Source: JADZAI01 sp046348585 (lineage in GTDB: Bacteria > Pseudomonadota > Alphaproteobacteria > Micropepsales > Micropepsaceae). From it: a stretch of 64,000 nt of DNA. Positions 52,766-59,995 of this stretch are shown here, in pieces. The translations under genes were made by a program, and so were the position numbers. The notes beneath the pieces are model-generated. The model was not told where the DNA came from and ran no database searches. It saw only the letters and a program-made list of their open reading frames with translations. The number at the start of each line of letters is the position of its first letter. Position 1 is the stretch's first letter. Location: positions 124,001 through 188,000 of the forward strand of contig JAXMDZ010000002.1 of NCBI GenBank assembly GCA_046348585.1. Direction: 5' to 3'.

Positions 52766-53905
52766 TCAGGCGCGATAGGAGCCCGATTTCGGGTCGCAGA
52801 AGGTCTCGATCCAGATCTCGGCGAGGCGGCGGCGGCGTTCCTCGCCGATCTCGGCGATCGCCGGGCTTTCGCGCGGCGCGTCCATCAGCGCCGCCGTCGC
52901 CATCAGGATCTCCGCCTGCACCAGCGGAAGCGCCGGTCCGCCGACGCCGCCGTCGAGGAAGTTCACCGGCGCGCCCCCGGCCAGCAGGTAGAGCGTGTGG
53001 CCGTCGCGGTCGTAGCGGTCGATATGGGGCGCGACCTCGCTGCGCTGATAGTCGCGGGCAAGCGCCGTCAGGTCGAATTCGTGCCGCTTGGAGCTGCACG
53101 AAATGAGGATCGCGCCGTTCTTCAGGCGCGGGAAATCGTCGGCGTGCAGGCTGGTCGCGCCGGTGCAGCCGAAGACGAGATCGGCGGTGGAGAGCGCCGA
53201 GTCGCGGTCCGGGATGCGGAAGCCGTCGCCCATGGCGACGGTGCGGCGGATCGGATTGATGTCGTAGACGGTCACCGAATTGTGCCGTCCGGCGAGCGCC
53301 GAGGCCGCGCCCCGCCCGACCTTGCCGTAGCCGATGATGACGCAGCGCCGCGCCTGGAGATACATGCCGCGCGACTTCAGCAGCTTCTCCGCCGAGAAGG
53401 CGCAGGCCGGTCCGACCAGCGCGTCCTCCTGCTGCTTCACCGGGCTGCGGGCCACCGACATCACCGGATAGGGCAGCGGCTCGGCCCGCAGATAGCGGCG
53501 ATGGCCGGCCTCGGTGTCCTCGACGAAGCCGAGGATGCGCTCGCCGAACTCCGCCTTCAGCCGGGCGAGCGCGGGGGCGAAATAGCCGCCGACCTCAAGG
53601 ATCGCCGTCCGCCCGGTCTGAAGATGCGGGCGAACGATCGCGGCCAGCGCCTCGTGGTCGATCAGCGTCTCCATGCGCGGCGTCTCGACCGGGAACTTCT
53701 CCATCAGCCGCGTCAGGACCTGGGCATTGACCGAATAGGGCACCGGCACGAACAGCGAGATCGGGGCCATCGCCTGCGCCGCGTCCAGAAGATCGGGCAG
53801 ATCGGGCAGGCAGTGGTTGAGGACGATGAGGCGGATGTCGAGCCGGCCGATATCGGCCGCGACGCGGTTGAAATACTCGCGAGGATGTTCGCTGCCGAGG
53901 CTCAT
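52766..53905 (-). CDS. S-adenosylhomocysteine hydrolase-like NAD-binding protein
   Basis: A 379-residue protein whose middle holds a Rossmann fold like that of S-adenosylhomocysteine hydrolase: IIGYGKVGRGAAS, an acidic NAD-ribose residue in TVYDINPIRR, GCTGATSLHADDF and KNGAILISCSSKRHEFD. Total length and the N-terminal region differ from true AhcY (about 430-470 residues), and the C-terminal KY-type NAD tail is missing. The ITMSIG-like substrate elements are not seen. It may be a dehydrogenase or NAD-dependent sensor. Function unknown; confidence in the fold is good. Confidence 0.7.
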   Translation of the reverse strand: MSLGSEHPREYFNRVAADIGRLDIRLIVLNHCLPDLPDLLDAAQAMAPISLFVPVPYSVNAQVLTRLMEKFPVETPRMETLIDHEALAAIVRPHLQTGRTAILEVGGYFAPALARLKAEFGERILGFVEDTEAGHRRYLRAEPLPYPVMSVARSPVKQQEDALVGPACAFSAEKLLKSRGMYLQARRCVIIGYGKVGRGAASALAGRHNSVTVYDINPIRRTVAMGDGFRIPDRDSALSTADLVFGCTGATSLHADDFPRLKNGAILISCSSKRHEFDLTALARDYQRSEVAPHIDRYDRDGHTLYLLAGGAPVNFLDGGVGGPALPLVQAEILMATAALMDAPRESPAIAEIGEERRRRLAEIWIETFCDPKSGSYRA

Positions 53906-53983
53906 CGTGATCGCCGCCGCCTGTGAGATGTCATAGTGGCGCGCGCGCCCTCCCGGCCGCCAGAGATCACAATGCCGCAGCGT

Positions 53984-54976
53984 TCAGCCGGCGTCGCGCC
54001 GGACCCGCGCGAACAGGCGGGCGAACCATTCGTCGCGCAGATTGAGCGCGAAGGTCAGCGGCTTGCCGGAGGCGCGCCGCACCTCGACGCCGTCGTCGAA
54101 GGCCTCGAACGAGACGATGGTGTTGAGGCGGATGGCGAAGTTCTTGTCGCCGCCATTGAAGATGAGCCGCTTGGAGGTCAGCACGATGTCGCCCGCCCCA
54201 TAGGAGTGGGTGAAGGCCTTCCTGCCGCGGGTCCGCGGCTCAAGAACCTGGCCGTAGCCCGCGAACAGGCAGGTCTCGGTGCGCGGCAGATCGATGGGCG
54301 AGGCCACCGGCTCCGGCGTTCCCGCCTCGATCTGCCACAGGCGGCGGGCATGGCGCAGCGTCTCCTGCATCTCGGGCGCGATCTCCAGCCGCGCGCCCAG
54401 GGCCTGGCCCAGCGCCTCGATGCGGGCCTCCTCCTCGGCGGTCAGCAGGCCGTCCGCGACCGCCGCCTCGATCTCGGCCTTCAGCCGCGCCGCGGCCGCC
54501 CCGGCGAGGATCGGCGCCACGGTCTCGGCCGTGAAGCCGCAGGCCTCGGCGGCGGCCGCGAACGAGGCGCGGTCGGCCTCGCCCAGCTCGTCGTCGGCGA
54601 TGAGGATCGCGGCCGCCTCGGCGAGCGCCCGTTCGGCCCGCGCGTGCGCCACCGCCTCGGCCTCCGGCCCGACGCCCAGCGCCGCGCCCAGCGCCTTGAG
54701 GCGCGCGACGCCGCCTTCGACGATCTGCTGCGGCGACAGCGCGTCGGCGGCGCGGCAGACCAGCGCCATCGTCTCGTCGCGCGCATCGGCGAGCAGCGTG
54801 CCGCCGTAATTGGCCTCGATCGCCGCGATCGCGGCGCGCGGCACGGCGGCCCAGTCCTCGGCGTCGGCGAGCGCCGCCTCGACCTCGGCGAGCAGGCCCT
54901 CGCGGTTCACCCGCCCGAACAGGCGGCCGAAGAACCCCTGTTCGGGCAGTTCGCGTCTTTCGAACGGTGCGGCCAT
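53984..54976 (-). CDS. Protein of unknown function with TerB-like helices and a PH/GRAM-like C terminus
   Basis: A 330-residue, Ala- and Glu-rich protein. Residues about 100-215 show two TerB-like acidic helical motifs (IADDELGEADRASF; AVADGLLTAEEEARIEAL) as found in tellurite-resistance/stress scaffolds. The C-terminal 100 residues look like a small beta-barrel domain (GDIVLTSKRLIFNGG, then FAIRLNTIVSFEAFDDGVEV), typical of bacterial PH/GRAM domains. The start at 54976 (MAAPFERR) is preceded by GAGAGCC. It is the downstream gene after the cupin gene at 55002. No function assigned. Confidence 0.65.
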   Translation of the reverse strand: MAAPFERRELPEQGFFGRLFGRVNREGLLAEVEAALADAEDWAAVPRAAIAAIEANYGGTLLADARDETMALVCRAADALSPQQIVEGGVARLKALGAALGVGPEAEAVAHARAERALAEAAAILIADDELGEADRASFAAAAEACGFTAETVAPILAGAAAARLKAEIEAAVADGLLTAEEEARIEALGQALGARLEIAPEMQETLRHARRLWQIEAGTPEPVASPIDLPRTETCLFAGYGQVLEPRTRGRKAFTHSYGAGDIVLTSKRLIFNGGDKNFAIRLNTIVSFEAFDDGVEVRRASGKPLTFALNLRDEWFARLFARVRRDAG

Positions 54977-55001
54977 GGCGATCGCGGCGTCTGTTTGGCT
55001 C

Positions 55002-55361
55002 TCAAGGCAGGCGGACGACGAAGGTCTTGCGCGTGGTCTCCTCGACCCGCCAGACGCCCGTGAAGCCCGGTTCGATGACGATGTGATCGCCCGCCGCAAG
55101 ACGCAGCGGCGCTTCGCCGTCGCGGGTCAGCGTGCTGACGCCATCGAGGATCGCGCAATATTCCCATTCGTCATAGACGACGCGCCAGGCCCCCGGCGTC
55201 GCTTCCCAGACCCCGGCGAAAGTCTTGCCGTCGGCGCTCTCGTTCAGCGTCCAGGAGCGAAAGACCGGCGCGCCCTCGACCAGCCGCCCGGGCGCCGGCG
55301 CGCCGGTTTCGGCGTCGGCCGGGTCGAGGCGGTCCAGATCGAAGCGCACGACGCCGTCCAT
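55002..55361 (-). CDS. Cupin-domain protein
   Basis: A 119-residue single cupin. The conserved beta-barrel runs from FAGVWEATPGAWRVVYDEWEYCAILDG to AAGDHIVIEPGFTGVWRV. Metal ligands are incomplete: the usual histidines are replaced by E and other residues (EWEYC; EPGFTG), as in the EutQ/DUF861 group of small cupins. A binding or isomerase role is possible, but I cannot be specific. It begins four bases after the stop of the small exported protein gene at 55366, so the minus-strand genes from 56077 down are probably one operon. Confidence 0.7.
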   Translation of the reverse strand: MDGVVRFDLDRLDPADAETGAPAPGRLVEGAPVFRSWTLNESADGKTFAGVWEATPGAWRVVYDEWEYCAILDGVSTLTRDGEAPLRLAAGDHIVIEPGFTGVWRVEETTRKTFVVRLP

Positions 55362-55365
55362 CGGA

Positions 55366-55704
55366 TCACTCCGGCGAGGGCCGCGGGGGCGGCGACGCCG
55401 CGCCGTCGACGCGGCATTGCAGCGCCGCATGTTCGTGCCCCGGCGGCGCATAGAGAATGTCGAGCCAGTTGGAGGCGCGCACCATGTGCCCTTCGCCGCG
55501 CAGCACGGCGGGCGGATCGCCCTCGTGGCGCTCCAGCGCGACGATGCCCGTCTCCAGCGCCAGGAAGCCGCGTTCGGCCGGACGCCCGCCGATCAGCGCG
55601 AGACGCACCGGCGGCCCGCCCTCGCAGGCATAGCTCTCCCACGCGGGGTCCGAGGCGGGCGGTGCGGCGACGGCGGCGGCGACGAGGACGAACGCGCTCA
55701 GCAT
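55366..55704 (-). CDS. Small exported protein, MliC-like
   Basis: A 112-residue protein with a short signal peptide (MLSAFVLVAAAVAAPPA). The mature part begins YACEGGPPVRLAL, has RGEGHMVRAS in the middle and QCRV near the end, a spacing of two Cys around short beta strands that resembles MliC-type lysozyme inhibitors (YxCxxG...S-G...C). The match is weak, by pattern only. The gene after it in the operon is the cupin. The upstream lipoprotein gene at 55715 has a similar layout. Confidence 0.55.
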   Translation of the reverse strand: MLSAFVLVAAAVAAPPASDPAWESYACEGGPPVRLALIGGRPAERGFLALETGIVALERHEGDPPAVLRGEGHMVRASNWLDILYAPPGHEHAALQCRVDGAASPPPRPSPE

Positions 55705-55714
55705 GGGCCGGTTC

Positions 55715-56077
55715 CTACTGCATGATCGCGAGGCAATCCTGCATCACGAATTCGTCGTTGTAGTAGACGGTCGCGCGGTTCGCCATCGTGATCACGGTAA
55801 AATTGCCGCCGTCATAGCGCACGCCCGCCGTCGAGCCGGAGATCCGCATCGGGATCACGCCGCCGATGCCGGTCGAAAAGACGATCCCCCAGTCGAGATA
55901 GCCGAGCGTGAAATGCTTCTCGTTCGCGCAGATGAACGAGGTGACCTGGTCGCTGTCGACCTCGTAAGGAAGGCCGAGCGTGCCGACGGGAATGTCCGGC
56001 CCGCGCCGCGCCCCGCCGCCCGAACACGCCGCGACCGCGACGGCGAGCGCCGCGGCCAGTACTCCCCTCGCTGTCAC
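55715..56077 (-). CDS. Small lipoprotein, MliC-like
   Basis: A 120-residue lipoprotein: signal peptide and lipobox VAAC, with Cys18 lipidated. The mature part has TSFICANEKHFTLGY, ISGSTAGVRYDGG and EFVMQDCLAIMQ, giving two cysteines and a short-strand pattern similar to membrane-bound lysozyme inhibitors (MliC). It may protect peptidoglycan against host or competitor lysozyme; this is a pattern-based guess. Start MTARGVLAAAL. First gene of the small minus-strand operon. Confidence 0.6.
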   Translation of the reverse strand: MTARGVLAAALAVAVAACSGGGARRGPDIPVGTLGLPYEVDSDQVTSFICANEKHFTLGYLDWGIVFSTGIGGVIPMRISGSTAGVRYDGGNFTVITMANRATVYYNDEFVMQDCLAIMQ

Positions 56078-56165
56078 GCTGGCCCCCTCAGACCCACGAA
56101 CCCCGCCGTCCCTGCAGTTGGCGCGATCGCCTCCCGTCCGGCAAGGGGGCGACCGGCGGCGGCGG

Positions 56166-56795
56166 TCAGTCGGCGGGCGGCACGTTCATGCCGCGCTGGA
56201 CGGCGGGCCGGTCGTGGATGTGTTTCAGCCATTTGTCGATATGGACATGGCTTTTCACGAGGCCTTTGAAATTCCTGACCACCACCGGCAGCGTCCCGGC
56301 GACCCAGGGATAGGCGGCCATGTCGGCGATCGAATATTCCTCGCCCGCCAGGAACTCCGCCTCGATCAGCCGCTTCTCCAGCACGCCCATGAGGCGCGCA
56401 TATTCGTTGGAGTAGCGCTCGATGGCGTAGGGGATCTTCTCCTTCGCATAGACCGCGAAATGGTTGAGCTGGCCGGCCATCGGCCCCAGCCCCGCCATCT
56501 GCCACATCAGCCACTCGACCGCCTTCCAGCGCGCATCGCCCGACTTGGCGAGGAAGCGCCCGGTCTTTTCGGCGAGATAGAGCAGGATCGCGCCGGATTC
56601 GAACACCGTCGTGCCGGTCTCGCGGTCGACGATGGCGGGAATCTTGTTGTTGGGGCTGATCTTCAGGAAGTTCGGCTCGAATTGCTGGTTCATCGAGATG
56701 TTGACCGGATGAACGGTGTAGGCCAGTCCGCACTCCTCCAGCATGATCGCCACCTTGCGGCCATTCGGCGTGGTCCAGGTATAGAAGTCGATCAT
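56166..56795 (-). CDS. Glutathione S-transferase (nu-class, YfcG/YghU-like)
   Basis: A 209-residue cytosolic GST. The thioredoxin-fold N-terminal domain has YTWTTPNGRKVAIML, with Thr/Asn instead of the catalytic Tyr/Ser, and NNKIPAIVD with the cis-Pro; ESGAILLYLAEKTGRF follows. The C-terminal helical domain contains YSIADMAAYPWV. The TPNGRK and NNKIPAI motifs are typical of nu-class enzymes with disulfide-bond reductase activity. Single-gene unit; the thioesterase pair lies on the other strand upstream. Confidence 0.9.
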   Translation of the reverse strand: MIDFYTWTTPNGRKVAIMLEECGLAYTVHPVNISMNQQFEPNFLKISPNNKIPAIVDRETGTTVFESGAILLYLAEKTGRFLAKSGDARWKAVEWLMWQMAGLGPMAGQLNHFAVYAKEKIPYAIERYSNEYARLMGVLEKRLIEAEFLAGEEYSIADMAAYPWVAGTLPVVVRNFKGLVKSHVHIDKWLKHIHDRPAVQRGMNVPPAD

Positions 56796-56901
56796 GCAGT
56801 CCTCCTTGAGAGCGGCCGGGATTAAAGCCTAGCACGCCGCCCCTGTCACCCGCGCGCGGCTCTTCCGCTGCGGCATCTGGAGCGACGGCCGCGAGTGCGC
56901 T

Positions 56902-57360
56902 ATGCGGGGACCCATGGGTACGACCGGATCGTTCGGCGCGCATCTGCTCAGCGGCATCCCGCATGCCGAGGCGCTGGGCATGACCATCGTCGAGATCGGC
57001 AAGGGCACGGCGGTCGCCATGGTGCCCTATGCGGCGCATCTGGCGGGCGATCCGGAAACCGGCGTGCCGCATGGCGGGGTCATCACCTCGCTGCTCGACA
57101 ACACCGCCGGCACCGCCATCCAGTCGCATCTCCAGGCCTTCGGCGGCATCGCGACCATCGATCTGCGCATCGACTATATGCGGCCCGCGACGGCAGGCGA
57201 GGACATCTACGCCTTCTGCGAGTGCTACCGCATGACGAAGTCCATCGCCTTCGTGCGCGGCGTCGCCTATCACACCGACCGCAACGATCCGATCGCCGCA
57301 GTCTCGGCGGCCTTCATGCTGGGCACCGGCGGCGGGCGCAGGCCGGAGGGCGCGCCGTGA
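56902..57360 (+). CDS. PaaI-type hotdog thioesterase
   Basis: A 152-residue hotdog protein. The substrate-binding HGG is in GVPHGGVITSLLDNTAG, where Asp acts as the base in the PaaI family, followed by TIDLRIDYMRPA. It should hydrolyse an acyl- or aryl-CoA. Start codon is ambiguous between ATG 56902 and ATG 56914. It overlaps the second thioesterase gene by four bases (GTGA). Confidence 0.85.
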   Translation: MRGPMGTTGSFGAHLLSGIPHAEALGMTIVEIGKGTAVAMVPYAAHLAGDPETGVPHGGVITSLLDNTAGTAIQSHLQAFGGIATIDLRIDYMRPATAGEDIYAFCECYRMTKSIAFVRGVAYHTDRNDPIAAVSAAFMLGTGGGRRPEGAP

Positions 57361-57824
57361 CGGCGGCGGCCCTCAGCACGCCGGGCGCGATCCTGCGCGC
57401 GGCGGCGGAAGCGGGAGCGAAGCCCGATCTGGCGGCGCTCGTCGCCGCCATTCCCTATGCGCGCTATCTCGGCATCGACGTCGAGCGCAAGGGCACCGAG
57501 ATCACCACCATCCTGCGCTTCGGACGGCATCTCATCGGCAATCCGGTGCTGCCGGCGCTGCATGGCGGCGTGGTCGGCGGCTTTCTTGAGACGACCGCGA
57601 TCATGCAGATCGTGTTCGAGGCCAATGCCGGCGTGATGCCGAAGCCCGTCGACATCAACATAGACTTTCTGCGCTCCGGCAAGCCGGTCGACACCTATGG
57701 CCGCGCGGTCATCACCAAGCTCGGCCGCCGCGTCGTCAACGTCCATGCCGAAGCCTGGCAGGAAGAACACGACCGCCCGGTCGCCACGCTGCGCGGGCAT
57801 TTCCTGCTGCCGGTCGGGGACTGA
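57357..57824 (+). CDS. Second PaaI-type hotdog thioesterase
   Basis: A 155-residue protein of the same family: LPALHGGVVGGFLETTAIMQ, with Glu at the base position, and VDINIDFLRSG. It starts with GTG overlapping the previous stop. Paired, non-identical PaaI proteins may form a heteromer, as known for some alphaproteobacterial pairs; this is inferred from coupling. The product ends with FLLPVGD and the stop is just seven bases before the convergent pyrD stop. Confidence 0.83.
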   Translation: MTAAALSTPGAILRAAAEAGAKPDLAALVAAIPYARYLGIDVERKGTEITTILRFGRHLIGNPVLPALHGGVVGGFLETTAIMQIVFEANAGVMPKPVDINIDFLRSGKPVDTYGRAVITKLGRRVVNVHAEAWQEEHDRPVATLRGHFLLPVGD

Positions 57825-57830
57825 TCCGGC

Positions 57831-58907
57831 TTAGTCCGCCGGAGGCTGCAACCACAGCGCCGCGTCGCGGCCGCACAGAAGCTCCAGCGTCGTGTTCTCG
57901 CGCGCCAGGCGCTCGCCGAGGCTGCGGGCGATCCGCGCCGCCAGCCCCGCGCCCTCATAGACCATGGCGCTGTAGAGCTGCACGAGCCGCGCCCCGGCGG
58001 CGATCTTGACATAGGCGTCGTCGGCGCTGGCGACGCCGCCCGCGCCGATCAGCGTCAGCCGTCCGCGCGCCGCCACGAAGGCGGCGGCGAGCGCCCGGGT
58101 CGAGGGCGCGAAGAGCGGACGGCCCGACAGGCCGCCGGACTCCTTGGCGTGACGGCTCCTGAGCCCGGCGGGCCGGGCGATCGTCGTGTTGGAGACGATC
58201 AGCGCGTCGATCCGGTGCGCGACGCAGGCTTCCACGATCGCCGCGATCGCCTCGTCGTCGAGATCGGGCGCGATCTTCAGGAAGATCGGGCGCTGCAGGC
58301 CGCTGCGGCTGCGCGCCTCGGTCACGCGGCCGAGCAGGTCGGCCAGTTCGTCCGGGTTCTGCAGGCCGCGCAGGCCCGGCGTGTTGGGCGAGGAGATGTT
58401 GACGGTGACATAGGACGCGAAGGCGGCGAGCCGCTCGTAGCCCGCGACATAGTCGGCGGCGCGGTCGGCCGCGTCCTTGTTGGCGCCGATATTGATGCCG
58501 ACGACGCCGCCCTTGGCCTGACGCTTGCGCAGCCGCTCCAGCGCCGCTGCGTGGCCGAGATTGTTGAAGCCGAGCCGGTTGACGATCGCCCGGTCCGGCG
58601 TCAGGCGGAAGATGCGGGGCCGCGGATTGCCGGCCTGGGGCAGCGGCGTCACGGTGCCGCATTCGGCGAAGCCGAAGCCGAGCCGCAGCATCGCGTCGGG
58701 CACTTCGACGTTCTTGTCGAAGCCGGCGGCGAGACCGATGGGATTGGGAAAGTCGAGGCCGAACAGGCGCTGGCGCAGGCGCGGCGAGGTGACCGGCCCC
58801 GGCCCCGGCGCGAGGCCCGATTTCAGCGCGCGGATGGTCAGGCCATGGACGCGCTCGGGATCGAGCGCGAACAGCGCCGGCCGCAACAGAGCGTAGAGCA
58901 GCGTCAT
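57831..58907 (-). CDS. pyrD: Dihydroorotate dehydrogenase (quinone), class 2
   Basis: A 358-residue FMN enzyme that oxidises dihydroorotate to orotate with ubiquinone, at the inner membrane, in pyrimidine synthesis. Signature: LDFPNPIGLAAGFDKN, NISSPNTPGLRGLQ and LIVSNTTIAR, then LIGAGGVASADDAY for FMN phosphate. The catalytic base is Ser in the NISSPNTPG segment, which identifies class 2, and the N-terminal hydrophobic helix (YALLRPALFALDPERVH) anchors it. The start ATG is shared with the DUF952 stop (ATGA). Confidence 0.93.
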   Translation of the reverse strand: MTLLYALLRPALFALDPERVHGLTIRALKSGLAPGPGPVTSPRLRQRLFGLDFPNPIGLAAGFDKNVEVPDAMLRLGFGFAECGTVTPLPQAGNPRPRIFRLTPDRAIVNRLGFNNLGHAAALERLRKRQAKGGVVGINIGANKDAADRAADYVAGYERLAAFASYVTVNISSPNTPGLRGLQNPDELADLLGRVTEARSRSGLQRPIFLKIAPDLDDEAIAAIVEACVAHRIDALIVSNTTIARPAGLRSRHAKESGGLSGRPLFAPSTRALAAAFVAARGRLTLIGAGGVASADDAYVKIAAGARLVQLYSAMVYEGAGLAARIARSLGERLARENTTLELLCGRDAALWLQPPAD

Positions 58908-59248
58908 GGGATGCCGTCCGGAAAGACATGAGCGCCACCAGGTCCGAGCGGCAGCTTCGTTTCCGAAACCGCGAGCGCCGGGTCGAGCGGCGCGTAGAGA
59001 TGGGGGAACAGCGCGCCGCCGCGCGAGGCTTCCCATTTGAGCGGCGACAGCGCCGCCGCCTCGAAGGCGACGAGCAGCAGGCCCGCCTGCCCGGCGAAAT
59101 GCCGCGCGGCGGTCTCGCGCACCTGGGCGGCGTCCGAGAAATGGATGAAGCCGTCGGCGAGATCGACCGGCGCGCCGGCGAACACGCCCTCGTTCTTCGC
59201 GGCCGCCCAGACATCGGCGGCGACGATCTTGTAGATTAATCCGCTCAT
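58904..59248 (-). CDS. DUF952 family protein
   Basis: A 114-residue protein with the DUF952 pattern: IYKIVAADVWAAA, GFIHFSDAAQVRETA and the C-terminal ARVSE-like ETKLPLG. The fold is known to resemble ADP-ribosyltransferase-like domains, but the function is not established. It precedes pyrD in the same operon with a four-base overlap, an association I have seen repeatedly in alphaproteobacteria. Confidence 0.85.
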   Translation of the reverse strand: MSGLIYKIVAADVWAAAKNEGVFAGAPVDLADGFIHFSDAAQVRETAARHFAGQAGLLLVAFEAAALSPLKWEASRGGALFPHLYAPLDPALAVSETKLPLGPGGAHVFPDGIP

Positions 59249-59345
59249 GGCGATTTCGCCGGCCCCACCCGTCTTACGGCACTTGATCTGCGGCCCGATT
59301 TAGGCCTATTTTCCCACCAACGCACTCCGTTCCTAAGACCGAACC

Positions 59346-59981
59346 ATGCTGTCGCACAAGCAAATTTGGGCCGCCATCGACGCGCTCGCCGCGCGCTATG
59401 GCATGTCGCCGTCCGGGCTCGCCCGGAAATCGGGTCTGGACGCCACCACCTTCAACCCGTCCAAGCGCATCGCCGACGACGGCAAGAAGCGCTGGCCGTC
59501 GACGGAGAGCGTTTCCAAGGTTCTGGCGGCGACGGGCGCCAGCCTCGACGAATTCGTGTCGCTGATCGCGCCGAAGCCCAGGCACACGCCGCCGGCCCGC
59601 GCGGTGCCGCTGCTCGGTCTCGCGCAGGCGGGCGCGGACGGCTATTTCGACGACGCCGGTTTTCCGGTGGGCAGCGGCTGGGAGCATGTGCGCCTGCCGA
59701 CCATCGACGAGGACCACGCCTTCGCGCTCGAAGTGTCGGGCGATTCGATGCTGCCGCTCTACCGGGCCGGCGACATTCTCGTGCTCTCGCCCACCGCCCA
59801 GGTGCGCAAGGGCGACCGCGTCGTGGTGAAGACCAGGGAGGGCGAGGTCATGGCGAAGGTTCTGGCGAAAAAGACCGCCAGAAAGGTCGAGCTGCATTCG
59901 GTCAATACGGCCTACCCGCCGCGCACGCTCGACGCCGGCGACATCGACTGGATGGCCCGCATCGTGTGGGCCAAGCAATAG
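59346..59981 (+). CDS. S24-family LexA/CI-like repressor
   Basis: A 211-residue protein: an N-terminal HTH (IDALAARYGMSPSGLARKSG and TFNPSKR), a linker with QAGADG as a possible Ala-Gly autocleavage site, and a C-terminal S24 domain with the Ser nucleophile in GDSMLPLYRAGD and the Lys general base in VMAKVLAKK. It could be a self-cleaving stress repressor. There is no phage gene nearby, so this is a chromosomal regulator rather than a prophage repressor. The 97-base gap to DUF952 should carry both promoters. Target genes unknown. Confidence 0.82.
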   Translation: MLSHKQIWAAIDALAARYGMSPSGLARKSGLDATTFNPSKRIADDGKKRWPSTESVSKVLAATGASLDEFVSLIAPKPRHTPPARAVPLLGLAQAGADGYFDDAGFPVGSGWEHVRLPTIDEDHAFALEVSGDSMLPLYRAGDILVLSPTAQVRKGDRVVVKTREGEVMAKVLAKKTARKVELHSVNTAYPPRTLDAGDIDWMARIVWAKQ

Positions 59982-59995
59982 ACGCCGGTTGAGCG

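Noticed and set aside
59346..59981. Prophage remnant signalled by the S24 repressor
   Set aside because: No integrase, phage structural gene or attachment repeat is near; neighbours are pyrD and LysRS.
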